From positions 248,001 to 312,000 of the forward strand of contig MJGA01000017.1 in NCBI GenBank assembly GCA_001910725.1: a DNA stretch of 64,000 bases. The letters are read 5' to 3'. Positions 1 to 11,962 of this stretch are shown here, piece after piece. This DNA is from Phanerodontia chrysosporium. Lineage: Eukaryota > Basidiomycota > Agaricomycetes > Polyporales > Phanerochaetaceae. Numbering within the stretch: the first letter of the stretch is position 1; each line of letters starts with the position of its first letter. The notes beneath the pieces are model-generated. The model searched no databases and had not been told where the DNA came from. It saw only the letters and a program-made list of their open reading frames with translations. Both the position numbers and the translations under genes were made by a program.

Positions 1-98
1 CCGCCATGATCTAAGTTCTGCTTACGTAAGCGTACCTCGAGGCATCCGTCCCCGACCTCGCAGCTTGCACTTCAACGTCAACGTCCACGACGACGACC

Positions 99-1583
99 AT
101 GCCTCAGGTCTACCGCAGACACTCTGAACACATACAGCGTCCGCCGTCAGAGCCGCGGCGACGCTCCAGCCTCGCTGTAGGCCCACAGCTCACCGACGCC
201 GACGACTCCATCGTCCTCTCTGACCTCGTGCGAACAGGCGAGGCGTCCCGCCTGCGTCGACGAGGAGCCATGCGTCTCGACCACGGTCTCTCTGGGGCCG
301 TGCGTCCTGCCTCTGTCTCTGGGGTACCGCCCATCAGCGTCACAGGTCCGCCCCCTGCGCCGGGCAGGCCGTTCGCTTTGCCCCCCAGCCGTCCAGGCCT
401 TTGACACCACCGTGGGCCATGCCGAGCGCTGCGCGGGACGAACCCCAGAACATCGACCTCTTTGATTTCTCGAACGCGGAACCGAGTGACAGCTCGAGCA
501 CGGTTGTGCTGGACGAGCAGCGCAGGATGGGCGAGCACGAGGACGACGAGGAGTGCTTTGTGCTGTACTGCGGGGGAGAGACCTCAAAGGTGCCGTCTGC
601 GGACTTCTCTCGCTCCTTTGAGCCGTCACCGCTGCCCCTCTCCCGACGTCATCGAGCAGCAGCCCCCAGCGCCGCGCCGTACCCCGAGCCACGAACGGCT
701 GTGGTGCGGTGATCCACCTCCGCGCCTTCCCGCAAAAGACACGCGGCGTGTGGGTCGGCAAGCAGGAGGCGACCGAAGCCGTCGTCGCCATGGACTCGGT
801 CTACTTTGAGCGCAGCATCGTCGCGCGCATGATGAAGAGCGCGTGCGGCTGCGTGCGCGAGGGCGTCGGCTGCGCCGTGTGCGGCAACCCGCTCGGCACG
901 CGTTACATGCCCTGCCAGGCCGCCACAGAGGGCATCTTTACCACCCGCCACAAGCCCCCGATGCCTACGCGTCCCATGCGCCCGCAATACCCTGCTGGCG
1001 CGCAGTACTATGCGCCCGCGCGGACACAGTCCCTGTCCCGCACCCATCATGCCGACTCCTCGGCGTCGCATCCGGCGAACGGGTCGTACTATGTCTACAC
1101 CTTCTTCGCCGACCACGTCTCGTCTGCACCGACGTGCCCCTTTCCGCCCGTGGAGAAGCCCGAGCACCAGCCCCTCCGCTCGACAACGTGGCTAGGGTTC
1201 TCCCCGTCGACGTCGCCGCGCCCATATTCACCGTCGTTTGACGTGCCCGCCACTCCTGAGCCCGCACCTCTCCCTCCGAGAAACACCGCCCGGCGTCCGC
1301 CGCCGCGCCGCGACTCGGTCATCCTCGAGCCGCCGCCCCCGCCGCCCACCGGGGCATCACGGACGGCTGGACGTTCGTCAGCCCCGAGCTCGCAAGAGAG
1401 CTTGGGTTCGACGAGGACGACGAAGACGAGGCTGTTGTCGGCTTTGGCAGCAACGAGGCCGCGTCGGCTGATGCTCAGCTACGTGGCGGGCTCGATGCAG
1501 ACGGCGTGCTCCTCGAGCCCGACGCCGCGAACGACCTCGACTCGCCGGACAAGATCGAGACAGGCACTTGGCCCGGACGCTAG
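99..1583 (+). pseudogene. Cys-rich hypothetical basidiomycete gene, reading frame broken
   Basis: An ATG at 99 opens a frame running to about 400. Plausible coding then continues in a second frame (about 400-640), in a third frame that carries the Cys-rich core (about 690-1350), and finally in the starting frame to TAG at 1581-1583, where an acidic tail can be read. The core has a zinc-binding look, with the pattern CxCx6CxxCx8C around 850-920, followed by a Pro-rich linker rich in PPP. I do not recognise a named family. No GT-AG introns explain the frame changes. Two of the changes lie at C or G runs (around 650-670 and 1350), so they may be single-base assembly errors, although real decay is not excluded. 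The frame changes are seen directly; the idea of a single gene is inference from the flow of plausible coding sequence. Confidence 0.45.
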
Positions 1584-2553
1584 CCCCCGACCATCCCCCC
1601 TGGGTGCCACTTTCGCCGTTTCCCGTTCATCCATTCCGACTCATGCTCCCCGCTGACCCGGTCTGCGTCACGTAGGCCCCGTCACCTCACGCACTGACGT
1701 TGCACACGCATAGAGTACTCACCGCATCATCTCCATCTTCTGCTCTATTTACACGATCGTCTCATGACTCTGTACGACCCTTCCTTTGCATGGTATAATT
1801 GGCATTCTGGATTCTTTGTAAGCTTGTGTAAAATATTCTATTCCCTTTGGATATTAATGCGACAAATCGTTCTCCTGATGACGTGGGGGCTTGCGAGGGG
1901 TCGTTTAGTAGGGACGCAACTCGTGTTACAGGTGTGTACATCGGTATGTCCTAGGATCGTTGCTGACGCGTCTTCTAGTAGATCTATGTGCTGTCAGCAC
2001 CCACGTCGCTTGGGCCACATTGCCACTCACGCTCGCATTGAGGGCTTGAGGCGGTCAGAGGCCTTGTATACCGGCGTTTGCGCTGTAGATGACTCGTGAT
2101 GTGGCGAATACCCACATGTTCGTGTCAGCCTGCCTTTTTCTTCGTCGTCCTCGATTTGCGGCAACGGTGCGGACGCACACGCATCTCCAGTGGGACTATA
2201 CACAGTAGAGCTGGCTGGTAACGACAGCTCGCTAATAAAGACATCTAACGGCGCCTTCATCGTTCCATCGACAGCTTTTGTGAAACGACCCTCAAGCTGT
2301 GCTTCCTGACCTTGAAATATAGCATACATGTGTCGGTTTGACGTCGGACTTGGACGGAGTTCTCAGGATACCGTTGAGTCGCTGACGTCGCTTCTGCTGC
2401 TGGATGCTGAACCTAATTGCTGCGCCTCAGGCCGCTCGCTTATATTCCAGGCGTCGCGCTCTGGTCGATCCAAGACGTCCTCCCAGGCACCGCTACCCTC
2501 GTATTGTGTGTGGATATTGGTACATGTCTTGTATTGCGTTACGGCTGACTAGC
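1584..2553. other. Intergenic, no gene seen
   Basis: Short ORFs only, none with convincing composition. The last 200 bases are the presumed promoter and 5' leader of the family B gene that starts at 2554. Confidence 0.6.
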
Positions 2554-3282
2554 ATGGCAGACCTCACTAAGATGATGAACAGAGACACAGATGAAGCCTG
2601 CCCTACATCTGATACCATGCCTCCAACAGGTGGCCTCCCGACGAATACACTTTCTTCAGACGACTCCCTTCCTCCAGTGGATACACTGCTTCCAGAAGAC
2701 GACGAACTTCCAGCAGACGCCGTATCCCCGCCGTTTGCCCCTCCTTCAGCGCTAGCTCTCCCTCGGACTGTCTACGGTGTCGCGAACGGGCTAATTCGTG
2801 ATCGCTCTTGCACGATCACTGTGGTCAATGACCACCCCACGACGACGCTTGTGTTAAAGGGCGAGTTGACTGTCGACAGCGGGTCTGTCGACAAATGGCC
2901 GTCGAAGATGATATTGCCTCGAGGCGCCACGACCCTGAGAGTCAGAGACAACAACGGTACGGCACCCCACCTGTGTCGTTCGTGCCAACTTCAAACTGAT
3001 CACGTCCTTCAATCCGGCATGGCAGGCTTGTATGGGTCGAAGGGCTGGGTCTCCTACATTATGGGAGGCGACGGCGCCGAAATCTCGATTTTCTTCCAGT
3101 CGCCTGCGGTGCAGATATTCAGCAATAAGAACAAGGTCACCGTGGCCCCCTCCGACCATGTCATAGTAGGCGACTACCAGTCTTCCGGACCTCTGATAGG
3201 CGAGTGCTATGGTTCTGGCGACGCTAAGTTATTGCATTCGCCAGCGTCTGATTCTGCTTCAGCCGAGATTCGTATTCACTAA
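2554..3282 (+). CDS. Family B small beta-sandwich-like protein, copy B1 (three exons)
   Basis: Proposed exons are 2554-2956, 3026-3199 and 3263-3282, giving 198 residues. The N-terminal half is Pro/Thr/Asp-rich and looks disordered. The C-terminal domain has a TITVVND strand, a GSKGWVSYIMGG turn, an SIFF strand and ends in EIRIH. Intron 1 (69 nt, GTACGG...CAG) and intron 2 (63 nt) match intron places in copies B2-B4. Intron 2 starts with GC instead of GT (GGCGAG), so it would be a GC-AG intron. Both introns are multiples of three without stops, so the unspliced message is also open. There is no signal peptide or membrane segment. The pattern of short strands with a G-x-V-x-Y turn recalls aegerolysin-type beta-sandwich proteins, but that link is weak. 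Function is not known. Confidence 0.6.
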   Translation: MADLTKMMNRDTDEACPTSDTMPPTGGLPTNTLSSDDSLPPVDTLLPEDDELPADAVSPPFAPPSALALPRTVYGVANGLIRDRSCTITVVNDHPTTTLVLKGELTVDSGSVDKWPSKMILPRGATTLRVRDNNGTAPHLCRSCQLQTDHVLQSGMAGLYGSKGWVSYIMGGDGAEISIFFQSPAVQIFSNKNKVTVAPSDHVIVGDYQSSGPLIGECYGSGDAKLLHSPASDSASAEIRIH

Positions 3283-4034
3283 TCACCTTACGCGTCTCTT
3301 CTGTCCTCCAATGAGCCTATTTTACGATGATTGCTGGTTCCATGAAGCGCTAGCAATACGAATGTAGTTCCATGTCACGTCAAGCATCCGTTCGGCCTGA
3401 ATGCTTACACATGTTGCGGCAGGCGGATCGTGACATGTATAACCTCTAATTAAAACGCACGCTGGATCGCTCTCCACGCCTGCAACGCCCTAGAGAATCC
3501 GGTCGCTCTTTCCTGCGTGTGAGTACAAACCGCTTCGATAGAGTGCTGCTCGTCACAAGGAAGTCTGCACGGTCGCTAGCAGAGTGAGCCGTTCGCCGCA
3601 AATAGTAGGCTTGACTTGGGCTTTGATCATGAATTGATCTGCATCTGGGTCTCTGAAAAGGGTTCCTGGGATCGATGGAATGTCGTGCATCAGGTGCATC
3701 CCGTTGCCGCAGAGGAATGGAAGGGGTCTGTCAGATAGGATGTCCAAGAACTCATAGGCTCTCTGCGGCTCTCAGGAACTTATGTGCTATGTTATATATA
3801 AGTCCCCACAGGGTGGCAGTCTCCGCGCGCCACTACGTGACACCTTTTGACGTTTCCGCAACGAAGGTTCGACCTCAAAGGCTACCCCAACGCAGCGTGG
3901 ATACTTGTTCCACTAATCTCAACTCTATTGGCGTTCTTACCGCAATCACCAATATTTTCCAGGCGAGTTCAGGTGCAATTCTGCGTGTGCTTGCTAACAT
4001 TTGCGCACAGCTTTAGAGATGCTCAATCAAGCGC
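3283..4034. other. Intergenic between B1 and B2, no gene seen
   Basis: Only short unsupported ORFs on both strands. Presumed to hold the B1 3' UTR and the B2 promoter; no clear TATA box was picked out. Confidence 0.5.
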
Positions 4035-4568
4035 GATGCAACGTCGATGCCACGCTCAGAGACCCACTGGCGAACGCGGCGAACCTGTTGGATGGATATT
4101 CATCGATCGGTCATCAACCGTAACAATCATCAACGATATGCCACAGTCAGCCTCGTTCTGAAGTCTTCTGACAGCGAGTTTGGCACTTGTCTCAAATGCT
4201 CCGGCGAGTACGATACAGCCCAATGGATCGACGACGATGCGAGTCAGGGACAACACGGGTGCGACTCCGCGTATCCTTACGACGTACCGACAGGGCTGTA
4301 CTTGACGCTCTTCCACAGGTCCGTTTGGATCCAAAGGATGGGTGACATACAATATCGGAGGCGACGGAGGCGACGTTAGGATCGATTTCGATTGTCCTAT
4401 GGTCGGAAACAATCGGGTCACAGCCAGCCCCTCATCTCACGCAACGTGGGGTACTACAGTCCTAATGGGCCTCTACACGGTGAGTGCCCTACAAGTCCGT
4501 GAGCAATAGGCAGTCACTGAAGTCTGACCTGATTGACTTCATGACCAGCTGAGGTTCGCATCCACTAG
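4035..4568 (+). pseudogene. Family B, copy B2, frame-broken
   Basis: Recognisable parts are an STVTIIND strand near 4118, a second exon 4319-4479 with GSKGWV and the family's FDCP strand, and a 20 nt last exon 4549-4568 ending EVRIH-TAG. Splice signals survive: CAG before 4319, GTGAGT at 4480, CCAG before 4549. The first exon changes frame shortly after the TIIND strand (about 4140). Exon 2 is 161 nt instead of a multiple of three, with the loss near 4448. The copy is read as decayed or mis-assembled. Its neighbours B1 (same strand) and B3 (opposite strand) make a small local group. Confidence 0.6.
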
Positions 4569-5193
4569 AGCAATTACAGCTGTGGCTTCTGCTATCTTTA
4601 TCGAGGGCTTTGAACGGGTTGGTCTTTTGGAGCAGATTGCGTTGGGCTCCTTATTCTATGCTTCGTGCCCAGAATGTCGACGTTCGTGCTGTCTACCACG
4701 CTCACAATGAGTGGGAATTCATGTCTATGCACTACTGGGGCCTTGAGTGCGAGACCATGTCATTTGCGGTAGTACCCGAGCAAACTGCACGGCTTCCTCG
4801 TTTCGTGGTGCAGGGAACGCGCGGTCGGACGACTAGGGAGTTGGAGTTACCTCGCATAACGGTTCGTTCGCCGGCGACGTCCCTGAGCGGCAGCCTCCGG
4901 TCACAGAGCCCACAGGCTTCAGCCATGCTGCACTGCTACATGAATGAACTTCTCAAACGCAGATCTCACATAGAAGCAGCTATGAATGATATGTCCTTAA
5001 CCGTGACCTAGTTGCGGCGCATAGGCAAATACAGTGGGTAGCGGCAGGAAATCTCCATCGCGCAGCGCGCCCCCGACGTCTCAACGCTAGAGAACAACCA
5101 CGGTACTACATTGAATTATTAACGTAGAAGTCCAAACTCCTACCCTTCTCGCATTTCATTCATCCAGCGTTGTGGTGGTACAGGATGGATACG
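4569..5193. other. Intergenic between B2 and B3, no gene seen
   Basis: An open stretch at 4610-5011 (133 codons) has no recognisable feature and lacks support. The interval is otherwise AT-rich near 5100-5160. Confidence 0.45.
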
Positions 5194-5760
5194 CTAGTGA
5201 ATGCGTACCTCCGCTGATCATTGCAATTTGAGCTGGCGCTGATTCGTAATATGAGAGCCGTGCAGCCCGCTCACCTTGAGAGGACCTCTTGTATTGTAAA
5301 CGCCAACCGTCGCATGTCCTACAGGTACCGCCACAACCCGGTTGTTGGCGACCAATGGGCAATCGAAAGTAATAAGGATCTCAGCGCCGTCACGGCCAAT
5401 GGTGTAGCGTATCCAAGCTTTCGTTCCTAGCGGACCTAGGATGTGGTCACGACGAAAGACACGTTGTATCAGTTGTGTCCCTGGGTGCAAGAACAGCGTC
5501 GCACCTATTTTATCCCCCACTCTCATCGTAGTAGACCCGCCTGGTGGGATTCTAGCCTCAGGCTCGTTGACGCATGTGCCGAGCTCGACACCGTAGTCGT
5601 TCAGAACTAGAGGTGTCTCAGGGAGGTCGTTGACAACTGTGATGACAGAAGAACGGTCTGTGATAAATCTTGTTTGAGCCGCTCCAGCGAATGGCGAACT
5701 CGTGGCTTCTGTGCTGTCCTGTGTTACGTTTGCGGAGCCGGGAGATAGTCAACCAACGAT
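5194..5760 (-). pseudogene. Family B, copy B3, one-base frame break
   Basis: Read on the minus strand: exon 1 from about 5760 to 5505 with an SVITVVND strand, intron 5504-5436 (69 nt, GTGCGA...CTAG), exon 2 5435-5275, intron 5274-5214 (GTGAGC...CAG), and exon 3 5213-5194 ending EVRIH-TAG. Exon 2 is 161 nt, one base short of keeping frame, with the defect at its 3' end. The domain otherwise keeps the AWIRYTIG turn and the ITFDCP strand of the family. The start codon was not resolved; the frame is open upstream of the first conserved strand. It is convergent with B2. Confidence 0.55.
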
Positions 5761-7032
5761 ATATCGGTGAAGATCACATCGCGCACCATGCTGACGAGGT
5801 CGGTTGGGCCGCTCGAGAGAGATCGTGTCGTTTGGGGCATGGGCTGTGAGATAAATCCCCTGTCAAGTGAATGCGCAGCAACTAGGTTTCCACACGTCGA
5901 CCGTTGTCACCTGAGCGGATGGGGCCTCGAGGTTAGCCGAAGCATGGACGAGACTTCTGCGTCAGAAGCATGCAAGCAGATGGCGCCTGTGGCTAGGAAT
6001 AGAACGATGCATAGAAAGGTAGGAATGAACACAATCTTTCTGTGTCATCGACACCTCGGTGTACTGACAACATGAAGGCTGCAGCCGAGACGAGGCGTCC
6101 CTACTGAGCACAAGCACGTGAGATCTAGCCTTCGAGGGAGGACTGTTCCTAGAATAGGGTCAGGTCACGACTACTGGACAGGTCGTCGCTGATTTCGAAG
6201 CAACTGAATGCTTACTAATTAGTGGGCCTGTGCGAGCGAAGTTGGCCACCATAGTGTGACTGGAGGAGGTTGCGGTAAGAGCGTTGCAATAGAAAATCTG
6301 CTTTAAGGAGAGTATCATGACGATGGCTTTCGTGAAGAACGGTCAAGTGATGGTCCACAATTTTGATGGATCTCCCTAAAGTCAATTATGCCGCTCGGAG
6401 CTGTATCAGGTCAGAGGTAGGGTGAGATGTGATACTGTTATACACGTACTTGTCTAAGGGTGTGCGGCGAGGCGCGCCTGGATGCCAGGCTGGCTATCAC
6501 GATGTGTAAAAGTTCTCGAGATGACTGCGCTGCAGCAGAGACCGGAGTTTCTGAATAGGTTTGAGCGTTCGCCCGTCATCCTCCGTCAAGGTCAGATATC
6601 TCTGACATAGCGGCTCCTCAGCGCTGGGCCGCAAACTTAACACGAATAATCGCAGTCATCTAGCCTCGGAAGGCCAAGGTTTCCAGTTGGCGATGTGTTG
6701 GCAAATATTGTGCTGAGAAGACTCAGTGCATTGTGTGACTTGTTTCTAGCTCACTTCTCGAGCTCCCTTAGCCCGCTTACAGCATGATAGATTTATACTA
6801 CACATGAGGTTCTACCACTCATGCATGTAATCACTCGCATACTGGGACTCACAACGACACCGACCACGGCGTACTAGAGTGAGTTTCTGGTCTAAGCTGG
6901 ACATGCCGTCGCGGATGGGCGTGACCGGTTTGGAATGTAGTTCTCACGGTCACGCCAGGCGACGCGACGCGCGTCTCGAAACTCATTGCGTATACCCTTC
7001 ATCTCTACTACCTCCCTCGCACCGTCTTCGCT
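5761..7032. other. Intergenic, no gene seen
   Basis: About 1.3 kb without a supported gene; the 102-codon ORF at 5767-6075 has no features. The right end is the presumed promoter of the proteasome gene. Confidence 0.6.
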
Positions 7033-8080
7033 ATGTTTCTCACTCGTTCAGAATACGGTGAGCAGAACGCCTGCATCAGCCTGCGAACTAGCTTCTGAAC
7101 TGCCCTGTCCAGACCGCGGTGTCAACACTTTCTCGCCGGAAGGCCGGCTATTCCAGGGTATGCTTTACGGCTAGATGGTGGGCTATTCGTGACCTCACAC
7201 CGCGTTGTAGTCGAGTATGCCATCGAGGCTATCAAGGTGTGCAGTGTGAAACATAGCCCTCTGTTGTCATGCTAATCCGGGTGCAGCTAGGGTCAACCAC
7301 TGTCGGTGTATGCACGAAGGAGGGCGTGGTCCTCGGTGTTGAGAAGCGCGTCCAGTCGCCTCTGATCGTGTCCTCGTCAGTCGAGAAGATCATGGAAATA
7401 GATCGCCACCTCGGATGCGCCATGTCAGGACTCATCGCCGACGCACGAACCATGGTCGACCACGCACGCGTAACATCTCAGAATCACGCATTTGTATACG
7501 ATGAGCGAATCAAGGTCGAGAGCGTCACACAAGCTGTCTGCGACTTGGCGCTGCGGTTCGGAGAGAGTGTGCATGATGAGGAGGCGATGATGAGTCGACC
7601 CTTCGGTGTCGCCCTACTCATCGCGGGTGTTGACGAGAAAGGCCCACAACTGTGAGTCTTACATTTCTTTGCTGTGCATACGCTTACGCGCTCGCTGTCA
7701 GGTTCCACACAGATCCGTCGGGCACCTTCGTGCGGTATGAGGCGAAGGCTGTGGGTTCGGGCTCAGAAGCGGCGCAGAGCGAGCTACAGGACAAGTGGCA
7801 TAAGGTGCGTCATGACAAGCTTCGTCGTAGGGCTACAGCTAATATTCCACTAGCAAATGACATTGAAGGAAGCACACCTCCTTACTTTGCGTGTCCTCAA
7901 GCAGGTCATGGAGGAGAAGCTCGATCAGCACAATGTACAACTCGCTCAGGTGCGTTCCTCGCATCGACATGCGGCCCCTACCATCTTACTGATATCATTA
8001 CCGTGGACTAGGTGACCCCAGAGCACGGATTCGAGATTTTGGACGAAGTTAGACTAAAGGCATTGATTGACGAGATGTAA
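7033..8080 (+). CDS. pup2: 20S proteasome subunit alpha type-5
   Basis: Seven exons can be placed: 7033-7057, 7113-7157, 7211-7236, 7287-7651, 7702-7804, 7854-7949 and 8012-8080, with introns of 49-62 nt, all GT-AG. The product is an alpha-ring subunit of the 20S proteasome. The N-terminal alpha signature is seen as [20 protein letters not shown] across exons 1-3, followed by [36 protein letters not shown] and [15 protein letters not shown], all typical of alpha-5. Alpha subunits are non-catalytic and gate the core. Length (about 243 residues) fits the family. All exon joins keep frame, so this gene is intact and anchors the intron style for the window. It sits 262 bp upstream of the IMPase-like gene on the same strand. 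Confidence in family is very high; exon ends are inferred from frame and splice signals. Confidence 0.95.
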
Positions 8081-8342
8081 TGGACTACGCATTCACTTGG
8101 TACCTTGTAATATCACGACTTTCCTCTACTTGTGGTGCTCGCGCGCTTTGCGCACTGGTTGGCTCTTGCCGTCACCACTCTCACTCCTCACCGATTTTTC
8201 GACCTGGGATCACGTCCGAGCCACGTTCGCCACACAGCGGGCGGGTAGATAATCTAAGATCGCTACCCTCGATCGCCTAATACGATGCACCTTAATGTAA
8301 CCACCCCTCGTTGGTCTTGTGCTTTGACCACGACCGTCCACC

Positions 8343-9539
8343 ATGTCCCAGATTGAACTTGCTGCGAGCGACCTCCAGGAGATCCTGGCATTCACCACTG
8401 CGCTCGCGCGTCAGGCCGGCGACCTCATTCTTCGTGGTTCTGAAGCCATCCTCGCGTCGGGAGACGTCGATGAGAAGAAGAACTCCGTCGACCTGGTCAC
8501 GGAGTACGATGTTAAGGTGGAGGAGCTCGTGAAGGGGGAGCTAAACAAGAAGTATCCTGGATTCCAATTGTGAGTTCGTCAAGCCAAGGCTGGCCCGCTC
8601 GTGCAGTCGGGACTACTCTCGACGCCGTTTCGACTCACCCACGTCTCCTTCAGCATCGGTGAAGAGTCCTACGCCGCCGGCTCTCGCCCGCCGCTCACCG
8701 ACCTGCCCACATTCTGCGTCGACCCCATCGGTATGCCCGCGCAGCCCACCACGGTCCTGCAGCCGGCCTCAGCTGACGTCCTCACAGACGGCACGACCAA
8801 CTTCGTTCACGGTTTCCCTCACGTCGCGGTCTCCATTGGCCTCATCTACAAGAAGCGACCAGTGCTGGTGTAATCTACAACCCGTTCCTCGACCAGCTCT
8901 TCACGGGAGCGAAGGGCCTTGGCTCGTACCTCACGCTGCGCGGGCTGGCCCCGCGCCGCCTCCCGCTCGCCCGGCCGCGCCCGCTGCCGTCGCTCTCGCA
9001 GGCCCTCATCGGCATTGAGTGCGGCTCAGACCGCAGCGCGACCATCATGCACGCTAAGGCCGAGGCGTACCGCAAGCTCGCAGGCAACCCCGCTGAGGGC
9101 GTCGAGGGCGGTCGCATGGCACACTCGCTGCGCGCCCTGGGCACCGCCGCACTCAACTACTGCATGGTTGCGCAGGGCAGCCTGGATATCTACTGGGAGA
9201 TTGGATGCTGGTGAGTGCCGCCGTTAGCGATTCTTACGTGTGTTGCTGAGATACCCCTAGGCCATGGGATATCTGCGCTGGGTCCATCATCGCCCAAGAA
9301 GCCGGATGTCTGGTTGCGGGCTCGCACTCATCTCCCCTCGACAATGATGTGAACGAGGAGATCCTGACGGGAAGAAAGTACATCGTCATCCGTGCTATTG
9401 GTGATACAGCGGTACGTACCTATGCTATGCTTTGGTCATGACTGCTCATCGTGCGTGATAGACTGAGACAGGCGTCGATGCCCAGAAGCGTCTCATCAAA
9501 GATTTCTACGAGACCGTCGACGACTTCACACCCCGTTGA
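8343..9539 (+). CDS. Inositol monophosphatase-like phosphatase, one-base break in exon 3
   Basis: Five exons: 8343-8569, 8654-8730, 8788-9210, 9261-9411 and 9462-9539, introns 50-84 nt with GT-AG ends. The family removes phosphate from inositol monophosphate using Mg2+. Metal-binding motifs are visible: IGEES at the start of exon 2, VDPIDGTTNF across the exon 2/3 junction, and [15 protein letters not shown] in exon 4. Expected length is about 310-320 residues. In exon 3 at 8861-8875 the frame fails: CTG-GTG-TAA is read where family sequence needs one more G to continue VIYNPF. A single G missing from a G run explains it, and everything downstream reads perfectly in the shifted frame. Because the rest is undamaged, a base-calling or assembly error is as likely as a mutation. 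Confidence 0.85.
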
Positions 9540-10164
9540 CCGATCCAGCGTAGACCCATAGAGCATATAGAAGCCAAGTGTACGAGATATCTTACAAGAA
9601 TTGAACGTGGCAATTAGATCCAGAAACATCTTTGCGTGGCTACGTACACTAGATTGCGATTATCAAGATCCTACGCTCGGCCCCCAGAGTGCTCTTCTCG
9701 GGCATGCCAATTATCCAAGGAACTTGCGAGCCTCGCTCAGAGTCAAACGTTGGCAGGCAAAGGTATGTCCTTACTCAATTCTAGTTGCGTACAATTTCTG
9801 AAGTAGCAACTCAGAAATGGCACGGCGTGCTCAAAATCAAGAAGCTTCCTGAGTCTCGTAGCATTGATGCCATATAACTGCGGACTTCGAATTGGCCAGT
9901 GGTTCGAGCTGTTCTCGTCTTCGCTTTTCGTGTACCGTAGACGTGAGTGGCACATTACCGAGATGAGTTTCGCATAGGAGCTTTCTACCGCAATACGCTA
10001 TCGTCAGGTCACGATTGCGCTTGACACTGAGGCCACATTGCAACACGGTGGCCACATATTGTCCGTGAGCCACAGATTCGGCTTCGAACATCACGGCGGT
10101 ATAAATCAAGTCTGACCTATGATTATGTCGCGTCTCACTTACCATTCGCACCTCAGACCTCGTC
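9540..10164. other. Intergenic, no gene seen
   Basis: Contains the IMPase 3' flank and the promoter region of the F-box gene at 10165. No supported coding sequence. Confidence 0.6.
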
Positions 10165-11855
10165 ATGTCATCTTCAGCGCCCACGCCATCCGTGTCGGCC
10201 ATAGCACCTGCTTACCGTACCTCACCTCGGACCATTCATTCTCTTCCTCCGGAACTCTTGCAGGCTATCTTTCGCTACTATCTCGGGTTTGATTCTGCTT
10301 GGATATGGTCATATAGCAACGCTGACGAGGCCTTCTACTCGACCAAGATAGTGTGTTTACGTAGGGTCTGCCAGGGCTGGTCCTGGCACGTCAAGAACTC
10401 TCCTCTCCTCTGGACACGTATCTCTATCGCATGCCAGGACATCAACTACATCAGAAGAGCATTGCACTACTCGAAACAGGCCAAGCTGGAGGTGAAGACG
10501 TCCGCACCCGGCGTTGATATCGTCGACCACTACTGTGGCGAGTTCTTCCACGACGCGCACAGCCAAGCCAAAATCCTGCAGGACATACTGTTCAAAGAGA
10601 TGCATCGGGTCCGTATACTCTACGTTGATGACGGCATCCAGGAGGTTGTGGAGAAGAACATGAAGAACGATCGGTTCCCGAAGCCATCTGCCTTGGAAGC
10701 CCTCTATGTTCGCGGGAGAGTCATGGAGGGCTCGTGCTGGTTCTCTCTCCTCTGCGCCACAAACGGGTTAACCCAGCTGGGTCTCCGTTCCGCATATGCC
10801 CGCTCGGCCTCATGCCGCCAGCTATTCTCCTCGTTGCAAGGGTTGTGCAACCTCTACCTCGGGCCACAAACTTCCTCCACCTGGTCCCGCTACCTTCTCG
10901 ACTTTCTCTCTGCGCTCACGAATCTCGAAACTCTCAAGATCGTGGGGTATGAAACCTTCACATCGAATCCTTGCCCAACAAGACGACGCGTCTTCCGAAG
11001 CTGAGGGAGATAACCTTCCTCGATAGCGACAATCAGATGGTGTACATCTTGCTACGATTACTGCAGCTCCCCATCGGCTGTCGCATTCACCATGCGCACC
11101 GTAGTCAGACGCTTAGCTTCAGATATGGCGGCGACGAGGCGGATCACTCAGCTTCTGCCTTCCTGCGCGCATTACCCCACATTGCTGCGACACTGGGGAC
11201 GAGCGGTGTGAGGCAGATGGAGGCCACGCCGCATTTCCGTCTTGTTCTTGGGAGACGGATATTCGCATTGACAAGCTTCGAACTCGGATTTTCTCAGAAA
11301 CAGCTACTATTGAACCCCGATATGCGCAGCATCATACAGGTTCCGCCACATGTGGAATGTATCCGTGATGTCTGCAAGTCTCTGCAACTTCAAGATCATG
11401 TACGACTGCTATCGTTGCCACTCTTCTTGTGGCGTGTTTGCTCTTCCCAAAGGTCGTCGCGCACCCAAACGCTGATCGAGGAGCTCGATGTACTCCTCCG
11501 CGGTCTTCGCAATGTCGTATCCTTGAGGCTCGATGCTTGTCATTGCCAATACAGTCTCGACGCCCTGTCGCTTGTGCTTGGTCGCGGAGCAGACGACAGC
11601 GTGTCATTGCCTAAACTCAGATCTATCGAACTCTACCTGTTCTCCCTCAATATACATTCCACCGAAAGCACTACGAAGTGCGAAGACACCCTTGTTGAAC
11701 TCATCAAACATCGGCAGGCAGGCCCCCATCGCATTGTTGATCTCACATTAGGAACGGATTCTGACTGTGCAGCGCTTGCAGAAAGGCTACAGGGTGTTGT
11801 GAAGGTGGTGCAGACCTACCAATATGGCCGTGACGGTCGTTTAGTACCCACGTAA
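10165..11855 (+). CDS. F-box / leucine-rich-like protein, one-base frame break
   Basis: Intronless. An F-box lies near residues 25-85, seen as IHSLPPELLQAIFRYY and, later, LRRVCQGWSWHVKNSPLLW, typical of basidiomycete F-box proteins that recruit targets to SCF ubiquitin ligase through Skp1. The rest is a leucine-rich-repeat-like series of short strands ending at 11855. The first frame stops at 11004, while the true continuation begins in another frame around 10955 (reading LPNKTTRLPKLREI). Total length is one base short of a full frame (1691 bp). With that base the product would be about 563 residues, close to the 558 of the paralogue at 25332-42811, and the C-termini are alike. The cause of the break is not decided. 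Confidence 0.75.
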
Positions 11856-11962
11856 CGTTATTATTCTGCTCTTGCGCCCCAGGAAAGAGCAGATAGCTCT
11901 CATATATCTATATTATACACTTTATTTTGCGCTATTCGCGTCACATCGCCCTGATCAGGTAA

